9,978 nucleotides of DNA from Candidatus Bathyarchaeota archaeon CG07_land_8_20_14_0_80_47_9 (lineage in GTDB: Archaea > Thermoproteota > Bathyarchaeia > Bathyarchaeales > Bathycorpusculaceae): assembly GCA_002779555.1 (NCBI GenBank), contig PEWI01000069.1, forward strand, positions 1 through 9,978. The letters are read 5' to 3'. Shown here in pieces: positions 1-6,759 of this stretch (the first letter of the stretch is position 1; each line of letters starts with the position of its first letter). Under the pieces are notes generated by a model, which worked only from the letters and a program-made list of their open reading frames with translations, had not been told where the DNA came from and ran no database searches. Both the position numbers and the translations under genes were made by a program.

Positions 1-1046
1 TTCTTCACGTCTTCGAAAAGCTCATCCTTGCTCACGTCACCAGCATCCAGCTCGATGTTCCAAGCATTCGGGGCAACCAGTCCAGCGTTGCCGGTTGTTT
101 CAGTTTTGAACATTTTGGCAGTCGACGTGTTATGAAGATAGCATTTGAGCAAGCCATGATCAATGAAGACATTCTCCCTAGCAGGCACCCCTTCATCGTC
201 AAAGACTCTGCTTGACAAGGAATACACACTAGGATTGTCCCTCATCGTGACGATTTCAGGAGCAACTTTCTTACCCAGCTTGTCAACGAAAACCGACATC
301 TGAACCAAGACGTTAAAAGCAGAAATCATCATGCCCCAGACAGCCAGTGAAGAACCAAAGATCAAAGGATCAAAGATGACATCATACACACCCTCATCGC
401 CTGCCTTCGGATTCTTAGCCAGCTTGGCAATCTCGCCAGCCTTTGCTCCAGCTCTTTCAGGCTTGAAGTCTTTCAACGTGGAACTACATTCGACGCCGTG
501 ACCAGACGCTTCTCTCTGCGTGAAAGCTCTTATTGAAAGCTCAATCGCAGACCTTTTGTCAACGCCAATCGGCCCTTCAGAAGACGCCAAGCAGACATCC
601 TCGAACTTCGTGAAGAGTATCCCTCCGCTGTCAATCTCGGCTCCAGCCTCTTTCCTAGCCGCCTCAACAGCCTCAAACACGTAATCGGTAGGATTCTCCA
701 GTTCCTCAAGCTTCTTATCAGCCTTGCTTGCAGCGTATTTGAATTTGCCTTTTGCGAAGCCCCCGAACAATGGGTTCTCCTTTGAGACTTTGGCTAACTC
801 CAAAAGCTTCTTGATTCCAGCGTCGACATCATGGAAATCGTGTATCTGCGTTGCAACTAAACGTTTCTTCCAAGCCAACGCGACATCTGTAACATAGTCA
901 TTCCACGCAACCGTGATGTCCACCTGATTGCCGCTGAACCGCACCTGCCGATATCTGCCAAACGTGGTCTTAGCCAGAACTTCGTCAGCGCCCAAGCTCT
1001 TCGCCTTCTTGACTATTTCCTCAGTCCTATTCAGTACATCGCTCAT
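1..1046 (-). CDS. tldE: TldE/PmbA-family protein, partial (C-terminus outside window)
   Basis: This is the non-catalytic partner of TldD; in the known family the two form a complex that degrades or processes peptides in the cytoplasm. The 348 visible codons start with MSDVLNRTEEIVKKAKSLGA and run open to the left edge; family members are about 430-450 residues, so roughly the last fifth is missing. Visible family features are an N-terminal alpha/beta domain, the SSEGPIGVDKRSAIELSIRA block in mid-protein, the YDVIFDPLIFGSSLAVWGMM region, and the DDEGVPARENVFIDHGLLKC and HNTSTAKMF blocks. As expected for TldE, there is no HExxxH metal motif where TldD has one. The ATG overlaps the tldD stop by four bases (ATGA), which implies translational coupling. 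Identification is by recognised family pattern, not by a search. Confidence 0.9.
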   Translation of the reverse strand, partial: MSDVLNRTEEIVKKAKSLGADEVLAKTTFGRYRQVRFSGNQVDITVAWNDYVTDVALAWKKRLVATQIHDFHDVDAGIKKLLELAKVSKENPLFGGFAKGKFKYAASKADKKLEELENPTDYVFEAVEAARKEAGAEIDSGGILFTKFEDVCLASSEGPIGVDKRSAIELSIRAFTQREASGHGVECSSTLKDFKPERAGAKAGEIAKLAKNPKAGDEGVYDVIFDPLIFGSSLAVWGMMISAFNVLVQMSVFVDKLGKKVAPEIVTMRDNPSVYSLSSRVFDDEGVPARENVFIDHGLLKCYLHNTSTAKMFKTETTGNAGLVAPNAWNIELDAGDVSKDELFEDVK

Positions 1047-2461
1047 TTCACATACACCTCTCTCAGCCTAATGCACGGACCACCAGTGTACACTGGAACT
1101 CCCTGCGCTGGGTCGCCCTTTCCGCACGTTGCTGCCTCAAACTCGACTTTTTTCGAAACTGCGTCTACAGCTGACCAGAACTTCAGTGTCGTAGTTTCAA
1201 TCACTGGCCTCGCAACTGGATGTGTCAGTTCCCCATTCTCTATAATGTAGGCTTCTCTGCCCACGTAGCGTTGGTTAAAACGTTTATCGTCTATATTCCA
1301 CTCAGTGAAGGATTTCATGTAGACACCGCTCTTAACGTCCTCGACAAGCTCTTCCTCAGTCATGTTTCCAGGCAGGACAAAGGTGTTCGCCATTCTAACG
1401 ATTGCTTCTCTGTCATAGTTGATTGACCTTGACGATGCGTTGCTCTTCGCCCCAAGCTTCGCCGCAGATTCCCGATTGTGCAAAAACTCGTTTATGATGC
1501 CATTCTTGTAAAGGAATCTTCGTCTTGCCTTAAGACCTTCGTCGTCATAAGCATAGTAACCGTAACTGTGCGCCAAAGAAGGATCGTCCACGATTGTGAC
1601 CGCGTCGCTGCCAATCCTCGTGCCAAGCCAGTATGGACCGCTTTTGTATATGAAAGACCTTCCGGCTTGACTCATTTCTCGCCCTAAGATTCGGTCAGCC
1701 TCCATCGGATGCCCGCAAGATTCATGCGCAGCTATTCCTGCAACTTCTGGTCCACAGATCAAATCCATGTTCCCAGGTTTCACAGCTTTTCCTTTAGTTA
1801 TGACGTCCTTGAGGATCTTGGCGTCATGAATCATCTTGTCAGTAATGTTCCATTCTTTGAAGGCTTCCCAACCGCCACTGTAGCCAAACTGTTCACCTGC
1901 TTGCTCAGTCTTGCCTTGCTCCGCAACTGTGAGGAAGAGAAACGCACCTATCTTTGGCACGAATGAAGAGATTCGCGAACCTTCAGAGCTGACGAAGTAT
2001 TTTGAGATCAGGTCTATTGAGCACTGGAAAATCGTAGCTGCAATCTTCACTCCACACGACGCCAGAGACTTGTTAACCTCCACAAACTCGGTGATTTTCT
2101 CCTCAGGAGAGACATTCTCAGCTTTCCTCTTCTGGTCAACAGTCCATTTTGTTTCGACGCCTCTTTCTTTCGCAAAGACTATCTTGTCCTTCCGTCCAGC
2201 GGCCTTGGCATATTTGAAGGCTAGGTCAACAATGTCCTTTGCTTCTTCTCTTGTCCACTTGTTCGTCGATGCAAAGCCTATTCCGCCGTCGGCAAGTATT
2301 CGCACGCAGAATCCGCTGTCAACCGCTGACACGTACGCCTCCAAGATTCCGTTTCTCAACATGAGCCTGTCTTGAACTTGGCTTTGCGCCCTCACTTCAG
2401 CATACTCGATCTGCTTGCTCTCAGCATACTTCAACGTATAATCAACGATATCTTCTTCCAT
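1043..2461 (-). CDS. tldD: TldD-family zinc metalloprotease
   Basis: Catalytic subunit of the TldD/TldE protease; in bacteria the pair matures microcin B17 and degrades CcdA, and the archaeal substrates are mostly unknown. With the chosen ATG the product is 472 residues, close to the usual 450-480. The metal motif HESCGH (HExxxH) lies at residues 246-251 after the GPEVAGIAA lead-in, and the C-terminal cysteine of the ATCGKGDPAQGVPVYTGGP block (about residue 446) fits the third zinc ligand known in E. coli TldD. The N-terminal domain is residues 1-220. The ATG at 2461 is preferred because MEEDIVDYTLKYAESKQ matches the family's N-terminal helix; an in-frame ATG at 2488 (nine residues longer) cannot be excluded. 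The frame stays open as far as 2761, but that part is antisense to korA and does not look like TldD. tldE follows in ATGA overlap, and korA is divergent. Confidence 0.93.
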   Translation of the reverse strand: MEEDIVDYTLKYAESKQIEYAEVRAQSQVQDRLMLRNGILEAYVSAVDSGFCVRILADGGIGFASTNKWTREEAKDIVDLAFKYAKAAGRKDKIVFAKERGVETKWTVDQKRKAENVSPEEKITEFVEVNKSLASCGVKIAATIFQCSIDLISKYFVSSEGSRISSFVPKIGAFLFLTVAEQGKTEQAGEQFGYSGGWEAFKEWNITDKMIHDAKILKDVITKGKAVKPGNMDLICGPEVAGIAAHESCGHPMEADRILGREMSQAGRSFIYKSGPYWLGTRIGSDAVTIVDDPSLAHSYGYYAYDDEGLKARRRFLYKNGIINEFLHNRESAAKLGAKSNASSRSINYDREAIVRMANTFVLPGNMTEEELVEDVKSGVYMKSFTEWNIDDKRFNQRYVGREAYIIENGELTHPVARPVIETTTLKFWSAVDAVSKKVEFEAATCGKGDPAQGVPVYTGGPCIRLREVYVK

Positions 2462-2502
2462 CTTCTTCCAACCTTTAAGAACAGACATTTTGGTCAAAGA
2501 AA

Positions 2503-2512
2503 GGATAAAACC
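2503..2512. promoter_or_regulatory. Possible TATA elements of the divergent tldD/korA control region
   Basis: The 104 bases between the tldD and korA starts must hold both promoters. The A/T-rich stretch GGATAAAACC is read as ATAAAA on the plus strand and TTTTAT on the minus strand. On the minus strand it would place tldD transcription near 2481, giving a short leader before the ATG at 2461. On the plus strand it would start korA transcription near 2533, just upstream of the hairpin. An alternative minus-strand element, CTAAAAGG at 2511-2518, would give a leaderless start at 2488. Neither matches the archaeal consensus well. Confidence 0.3.
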
Positions 2513-2516
2513 TTTT

Positions 2517-2547
2517 AGGTTCAAACTTTCAAGCCTTAGGTTGAAAC
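2517..2547 (+). repeat. Two AGGTTSAAAC boxes, 21 bases apart
   Basis: AGGTTCAAAC at 2517-2526 and AGGTTGAAAC at 2538-2547 differ at one base. Their 21-base spacing is two helical turns, so both would face the same side of the DNA. Both are preceded by CCTT with a slightly different gap. They sit in the divergent tldD/korA region between the likely TATA element and the korA ribosome site, a position suited to binding by a dimeric regulator. No regulator is identified. Confidence 0.4.
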
Positions 2548-2553
2548 CTGAGG
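2534..2553 (+). promoter_or_regulatory. Hairpin overlapping the korA ribosome site
   Basis: CCTTAGGT (2534-2541) pairs with ACCTGAGG (2546-2553) around a UGAA loop: eight base pairs including one U-G. The 3' arm contains the first part of the GAGGAG ribosome site (2550-2555). In a transcript that starts upstream of 2534 the fold would hide the ribosome site of korA. The same bases also contain the second AGGTTSAAAC box, so the dyad may act in DNA instead. The pairing is seen directly; the function is inference. Confidence 0.4.
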
Positions 2554-2568
2554 AGCAGAACCAATTTG
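2550..2568 (+). promoter_or_regulatory. Ribosome site and TTG start of korA
   Basis: GAGGAG at 2550-2555 is followed by ten bases and then TTG at 2566. An in-frame TGA at 2542-2544 rules out any start further upstream, and no ATG or GTG lies between that stop and the conserved N-terminus, so TTG is the supported start. Confidence 0.75.
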
Positions 2569-3711
2569 AAGAAAAAACCAGAAAGAAACACTCACTTTTG
2601 GCAAGGAAACGAGGCATGCGCTGAAGCAGCAATAGTTGCAGGATGCAGATTTTTCGCGGGATACCCAATAACGCCCGCAAGCGAAATAGCAGAATACTTG
2701 GGGAAAAAGTTGCCGATAGCTGGCGGAATCGCCATGCAAATGGAAGACGAGCTTGCCTCAATCGGCGCAGTTGTAGGCGCCAGCTGGGCCGGAGCTAAAT
2801 CAATGACGGCAACGTCAGGCCCAGGATTTAGCCTCATGCAAGAAACCATAGGCTACGCCTTCATGACAGAGACCCCATGCGTGATAGTTGACGTTCAAAG
2901 ACTGGGACCAAGTACTGGTCAAGCAACCAAATGCGGGCAAGGTGATGTTATGCAGGCCCGCTGGGGCACGCATGGCGACTACTCAGCCATTGCACTTTCA
3001 CCAAATTCTGTGCAAGAAATGTTTGAACTGACAATCAAAGCATTCAACCTAGCCGAAAAGTACCGCACGCCAGTCATACTTCTGGCAGATGAGGAAATCG
3101 CCCACATGAGAGAACAAGTAACCATACCCTCATTGGAAAGCATAGAAATAGTCAATAGAAGAAAGCCGAAACTAGGCGAAACAGCATTTTTCGGGCTGGA
3201 GGAAGTCCCGCCGATGCCGACCGTAGGCGAAGGCTACAACGTGGCCGTCACTGGATCAACACACAACGAGTACGGCATACGCTTCACAGCCGACCCAAAC
3301 GTGCACAAAAGACTTGTAGAAAGGCTCAACAGCAAAATCCAAGACCACGCTGACGAATTAGCCGAAGCCGAAACCCACAGCATTGACGACTGCCAAATAG
3401 GCATCATATCATTCGGGTGCACTTCCCGCGCCATCTACGAAGCCGTTGAAAAAGCCGAGGCAATAGGCGTCACAGTTGGTTATGCTCGCTTGAAAACTAT
3501 CTGGCCTTTCCCAGAGAAAATCGTAAAAAAACTGGCTAAAACAGCCGAGAAGATCATAGTTCCAGAAATGAATCTCAAGCAGCTGTACTACGAGGTTCAA
3601 AGAGTGGCAGGCGGCTCCTCTGAGATTATTGCGCTGAACAAGATTGGCGGGGGAGAGTTGATAACACCCGAGGAATTGACCGCAAAAATCATGGAAAGTG
3701 TTAAGGATTGA
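2566..3711 (+). CDS. korA: 2-oxoacid:ferredoxin oxidoreductase alpha subunit (KorA type)
   Basis: Alpha subunit of a cytoplasmic enzyme that oxidatively decarboxylates a 2-oxoacid, classically 2-oxoglutarate, to its acyl-CoA while reducing ferredoxin. The 381 residues match the usual KorA length of about 375. Visible features are the pyrimidine-binding domain with YPITPASE (33-40), the MEDELASIGAVVGASWAGAK block (57-78), TATSGPGFSLMQETIG (81-96), the GPSTGQATKCGQGD loop (114-127), and a C-terminal transketolase-like domain ending before residue 381. The insert VAVTGSTHNEYGIRF is typical of KorA rather than of pyruvate-specific PorA. Start is TTG (see the ribosome-site entry). The stop overlaps the korB start by four bases (TTGA). 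Kor is the best fit; a branched-chain or other 2-oxoacid substrate cannot be excluded from sequence. Confidence 0.92.
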   Translation: MKKKPERNTHFWQGNEACAEAAIVAGCRFFAGYPITPASEIAEYLGKKLPIAGGIAMQMEDELASIGAVVGASWAGAKSMTATSGPGFSLMQETIGYAFMTETPCVIVDVQRLGPSTGQATKCGQGDVMQARWGTHGDYSAIALSPNSVQEMFELTIKAFNLAEKYRTPVILLADEEIAHMREQVTIPSLESIEIVNRRKPKLGETAFFGLEEVPPMPTVGEGYNVAVTGSTHNEYGIRFTADPNVHKRLVERLNSKIQDHADELAEAETHSIDDCQIGIISFGCTSRAIYEAVEKAEAIGVTVGYARLKTIWPFPEKIVKKLAKTAEKIIVPEMNLKQLYYEVQRVAGGSSEIIALNKIGGGELITPEELTAKIMESVKD

Positions 3712-4541
3712 GCGAGCAATTCTCTGTAAAGAAATACTTGAGAGACCTTCCGTTGCCTTTCTGCCCGGGCTGCGGCGCGATGACAGTCATGAGCGAATTC
3801 CTACGAGCCGTCCACGAACTCGGACACGATGACCTGAGTAAGTTTGTCTTCTGCAGCGGCATCGGCTGCTCCGCGTGGATACCTTCACCGTATTTCATGG
3901 CTGACTCTGTGCACACGTTACACGGCAGAAGTATTCCAGCCGCAACAGGCATAAAACTCATGCGACCAGACGTTGACGTTGTTGTTTTCGGCGGAGACGG
4001 AGACATAGTCGGCATAGGCCTAAGCCACTTCATACACGCAGCCAGAAGAAACTTGGACATTTTCGTCATAATGGTTAACAACATGATTTACGGAATGACC
4101 GGCGGTCAAGTTGCCCCTACAACGCCGTTCAAATCGATAACCACCACAACGCCATACGGCAGTTTTGAGCACCCGCTGGACGCGGCTAGACTGGCCGTCA
4201 CGGCAGGAGCCTGTTACGTTGCACGTTGGACGACAGCCCAGCCGAACGAACTCAAAGAGTCAATGAAGAAGGCGTTGGGAATCAGGGGATTCAGATTTGT
4301 AGAAGCTGTAAGCCAATGTCCAACAGCCTTCGGAAGAAGAGCAGGTTTCAAAAACGCTGGAGAAATGCTGAAATGGTTCAAAGAAAACGTCATTCCAATT
4401 CACCAAGCAGAAAAAATGACGGAAGAGGCTTTAGGTGGAAAAATAGTTGTAGGCGAATTTATCCAGAGACAGCGGCCTACACTTGTCGAAAACATTTACA
4501 AAGCAATTGAAGAGGCGCAGGAAGGAAATGAAAAAAGTTGA
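3708..4541 (+). CDS. korB: 2-oxoacid:ferredoxin oxidoreductase beta subunit (KorB type)
   Basis: Beta subunit carrying thiamine diphosphate and the catalytic-site [4Fe-4S] cluster. In the 277 residues, the cofactor motif GDGD (96-99) leads to NN (124-125) and NNMIYGMTGGQ, the classic Mg-thiamine-diphosphate signature. Four cysteines sit where the family holds its cluster: C19 and C22 (CPGCG), C54 (GIGC) and C204 (SQCPT). The start is TTG at 3708: an in-frame TAA at 3702-3704 blocks anything earlier, and the next methionine (residue 25) falls after the CPGCG cysteines, so a later start would lose cluster ligands. The TTGA overlap with korA and the 14-base overlap with korC point to one coupled operon. 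Length and motifs look intact. Confidence 0.94.
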   Translation: MSEQFSVKKYLRDLPLPFCPGCGAMTVMSEFLRAVHELGHDDLSKFVFCSGIGCSAWIPSPYFMADSVHTLHGRSIPAATGIKLMRPDVDVVVFGGDGDIVGIGLSHFIHAARRNLDIFVIMVNNMIYGMTGGQVAPTTPFKSITTTTPYGSFEHPLDAARLAVTAGACYVARWTTAQPNELKESMKKALGIRGFRFVEAVSQCPTAFGRRAGFKNAGEMLKWFKENVIPIHQAEKMTEEALGGKIVVGEFIQRQRPTLVENIYKAIEEAQEGNEKS

Positions 4542-5058
4542 AGTGCGAATAGCTGGGTCTGGCGGGCAAGGTGTGGTCTTAGCAGGACAAATATTGGGCA
4601 GGGCAGTTGTCTACGACCGAAAAAACGCAGTTCAAACCCAAAGCTACGGAGCAGAAGCAAGAGGAAGCGCCACCAAAAGCGAAGTAATAATATCAGATGA
4701 CAAAATCGGTTTCCCAATGGTCAGAAAATGCGACGTACTTATAGCCATGAACCAAGAAGCACTCGACAAGTATTTGAAAGACCTGAAGGAAGATGGGATA
4801 CTAATAGCTGACACTACCAATATAAAAAAAATCCCAGAAACACAAGCTAAGGTATTCAATATTCCAGCGACAGAATACGCTGAGGAAACATTTGGCGCGA
4901 AAATCTATGCAAACATGCTAATGCTCGGAGCTTTCACAAAGATAACAAACTTGGTGAGTGAAAAGGCAATGCAAGAGGCCATAGCAGATGCAGTAACGGA
5001 AAAAGTCATAAAAACAAATGAGGAAGCATACAAGAAAGGAAAAGCGCTAGTCCAATAA
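4528..5058 (+). CDS. korC: 2-oxoacid:ferredoxin oxidoreductase gamma subunit (KorC type)
   Basis: Gamma subunit of the same oxidoreductase (POR gamma domain), 176 residues, close to the usual 175-190. The N-terminus MKKVEVRIAGSGGQGVVLAG holds the glycine-rich GSGGQG loop (10-15); SYGAEARGSATKSEV (39-53) is the conserved gamma-domain block. The ATG at 4528 is chosen because it begins exactly at the family N-terminus and has AGGAAGG-type purines directly upstream; the in-frame TTG at 4483 would add 15 lysine- and arginine-rich residues read from korB sequence. It overlaps the end of korB by 14 bases. No ferredoxin-like delta subunit (KorD) follows; the next gene is convergent. The electron-carrier domain must therefore be encoded elsewhere or be dispensable. 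Confidence 0.92.
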   Translation: MKKVEVRIAGSGGQGVVLAGQILGRAVVYDRKNAVQTQSYGAEARGSATKSEVIISDDKIGFPMVRKCDVLIAMNQEALDKYLKDLKEDGILIADTTNIKKIPETQAKVFNIPATEYAEETFGAKIYANMLMLGAFTKITNLVSEKAMQEAIADAVTEKVIKTNEEAYKKGKALVQ

Positions 5059-5147
5059 AGCTTTCTTGCAGGATTCGTCAAGTCACGAAGAATTGGCAAA
5101 GGAGAGGATTTGACAGCAGAAATCGGAAATCTAGCTTTTACTTTTCC
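5059..5147 (+). terminator. Short convergent gap with a T-rich possible terminator for kor
   Basis: The 79 bases between the korC stop and the end of the convergent beta-helix gene contain no convincing ORF and no strong stem-loop. Two TTTT runs at 5136-5139 and 5142-5145 could serve as an archaeal oligo-T termination signal for the kor operon, although they overlap the 3' end of the opposing gene. On the minus strand only short ATTT stretches are seen. Confidence 0.25.
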
Positions 5148-6694
5148 TCTATTGCCTTGGTCCTTGCAGTTACTCTCGCGTGCGCAATTTTTGATAGGTA
5201 AATCGTGGTCATTATGAAGATGGCTGTGATTGCCGCAAGAATATACGTTAGATTTCGAAGGTTCTGAACTTGCTCAGAGTACTCCATCAAGTGTTCCCTG
5301 TAAGCATCGTTCAACTTGTCAAAGCTAGTCTGAAGCTGACTATAATTATACGAAAGAACACCATAGTCGCTGGAGAGAAGATTGAAAGTCTCATTCAAGT
5401 TATAGAGATCCATCTGCAACTTGAGATATCTGTTGAGCAATTCGTCATAGAGATGAAGCGCTTCAGAATAGATTATTGTGATAGCGTTGGTTTTGTGAAG
5501 ATATGTGAAATAAAGGTAAAAATATGTCTCGTTTGAAACGTTAAGCAATGTTGGAATGATTTCCTCACCATCAATCAACACAATGTATGAGTAATTCATC
5601 AACTTAGTAGGAATCCTGACCTTGCAAAAGCCAGCCGCATCATCTTCGCCTGTTGCATTAAAACGTATTATTCTATTCCTTGTCTCTCTTCCAATTCCAA
5701 ACTCGAAAGTAGATATTGTTGAATTAGAAATAACAGTAACATCATATGTTTCTCCTTCCAAGCTGACATCAAAATCAGAAAAGGCTCCCATTAGAGGATG
5801 GCTGTCTTGGTAGATCCCACCTATGAGATACGGAACATCACCTAATCCGTCTCTGTTCAGGTCTTGCCCAGAATAGTCACTCCAGTAGTTGCCTTCACCA
5901 TCATGATCCCAAAAATTCACCAAATCACCCCACACCTGATATGTGTTGTTAAAGTTGTTATGATAAATCGTATTATTGCTGTTGAAATAGAAAGAGGTAA
6001 TTCCCAAGTAGTTGTTTAGAACGGTGTTGCCACAAATCACATTACTACCAGAATAGTAAAGGCTTATTCCATCTAGGTTGTTGTACAAAACGAAGTTGCG
6101 AGAAACCACATTGTTGACAGAATAGTAAAGAGAAATCCCATCGTAGTTGCTTAAGCTTATCGTGTTGCGAGAAATGACATTATCGCTAGAGGAGAGAAGA
6201 TAGATTCCGTCGTTATTGTTTGAGATGTTGTTGTCACAGATTACATTACCGCTAGAAGATAGAAGGCTAATTCCCTCAGCATTGTCGATTATTCTATTAT
6301 TCCTTATAGTAATATACACAGAATGATCTACGAATATGCCGCAGTTTGGGGACGTGCCGCTTCTTCTAACGGTGAACCCTTCTATAGTTACATTGGCAGT
6401 GGTGACGATGTAAATCACATTGCCGGATTGAGAACCATCAATGATTGTAGAGTATCTGTTTTCCCCAACAAGTGCAATACTCTTATTGATAACGACATGC
6501 TCGGAGTATATTCCAGTGTGAACAAAAATTGTGTCACCTGAACTCACATTGTTGACTGCCTGCTGAATGCTGCTAAAGTCTCCAGGCACATTCACTGTTC
6601 CCGGATCTGCCCTGACAGACGTTTTGTAATCCTTCAGACACAGCACAAACAACAAACACAAAATCATAGACAAAGCCATTACAGTCTTTTTCAA
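5138..6694 (-). CDS. Secreted, membrane-anchored NosD-like beta-helix surface protein
   Basis: A surface protein, 518 residues from the chosen start. A signal peptide (hydrophobic core MALSMILCLLFVLCL, likely cleavage after SVRA at residue 29) leads into a right-handed parallel beta-helix (about 33-250) with PbH1-type repeats. The motif NYWSDYSGQDLNRDGLGD (269-286) is typical of NosD-like archaeal surface proteins. A beta-sandwich-like region (about 306-410) follows, then a heptad-like helical stalk rich in Leu/Tyr/Asn (411-482), a single membrane helix YILAAITAIFIMTTIYL and a basic tail, so most of the protein lies outside the cell. Many NxS/T sequons suggest N-glycosylation. The start is TTG at 6694 because GGTGA (6700-6704) lies five bases upstream; a GTG at 6724 would add ten residues ahead of the signal peptide. 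Function and ligand are unknown; beta-helix folds often bind or cleave polysaccharide, but no catalytic residues are recognised. Confidence 0.85.
   Translation of the reverse strand: MKKTVMALSMILCLLFVLCLKDYKTSVRADPGTVNVPGDFSSIQQAVNNVSSGDTIFVHTGIYSEHVVINKSIALVGENRYSTIIDGSQSGNVIYIVTTANVTIEGFTVRRSGTSPNCGIFVDHSVYITIRNNRIIDNAEGISLLSSSGNVICDNNISNNNDGIYLLSSSDNVISRNTISLSNYDGISLYYSVNNVVSRNFVLYNNLDGISLYYSGSNVICGNTVLNNYLGITSFYFNSNNTIYHNNFNNTYQVWGDLVNFWDHDGEGNYWSDYSGQDLNRDGLGDVPYLIGGIYQDSHPLMGAFSDFDVSLEGETYDVTVISNSTISTFEFGIGRETRNRIIRFNATGEDDAAGFCKVRIPTKLMNYSYIVLIDGEEIIPTLLNVSNETYFYLYFTYLHKTNAITIIYSEALHLYDELLNRYLKLQMDLYNLNETFNLLSSDYGVLSYNYSQLQTSFDKLNDAYREHLMEYSEQVQNLRNLTYILAAITAIFIMTTIYLSKIAHARVTARTKAIEEK
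6005..6274 (-). repeat. Four consecutive 22-23 residue beta-helix coils
   Basis: Within the beta-helix protein, four successive units begin GISLLSSSGN, GIYLLSSSDN, GISLYYSVNN and GISLYYSGSN, each followed by NV(I/V)..N and an Asn-rich turn. Unit lengths are 22, 23, 23 and 22 residues, about one rung of a right-handed beta-helix each. The second and third coils are similar in DNA as well, which suggests growth by internal duplication. Confidence 0.75.
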
Positions 6695-6699
6695 TGTAG

Positions 6700-6738
6700 T
6701 CACCACACTTTGTATTTTTAGCACATAGAACTATTAAA
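6700..6738 (-). promoter_or_regulatory. Promoter and ribosome site of the beta-helix protein gene
   Basis: On the minus strand, TTTAATAG (6738-6731) is TATA-like and predicts transcription from about 6709. The leader then carries GGTGA (6704-6700), an exact match to the archaeal anti-ribosome-site core, five bases before TTG at 6694. Promoter and ribosome site agree with each other and argue against the GTG at 6724, which would lie upstream of the transcript start. Confidence 0.5.
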
Positions 6739-6759
6739 CGTTGAGCCGATATCGTACAG

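Noticed and set aside
1911..2375. 154-codon plus-strand frame inside tldD
   Set aside because: It lies opposite a well-supported gene with the HExxxH motif and family length; the translation has no recognisable domain.
2489..2761. N-terminal extension of tldD into a longer open frame
   Set aside because: The added residues are antisense to the conserved start of korA, do not resemble TldD, and would make the protein about 100 residues too long.
4483..4527. Earlier TTG start for korC
   Set aside because: It adds a lysine/arginine-rich segment read from korB in another frame; the family N-terminus begins exactly at ATG 4528.
6005..6274. CRISPR-like or satellite array
   Set aside because: The periodicity is about 68 bases with coding-level similarity only, fully explained by beta-helix coils; there are no constant repeats with unique spacers.
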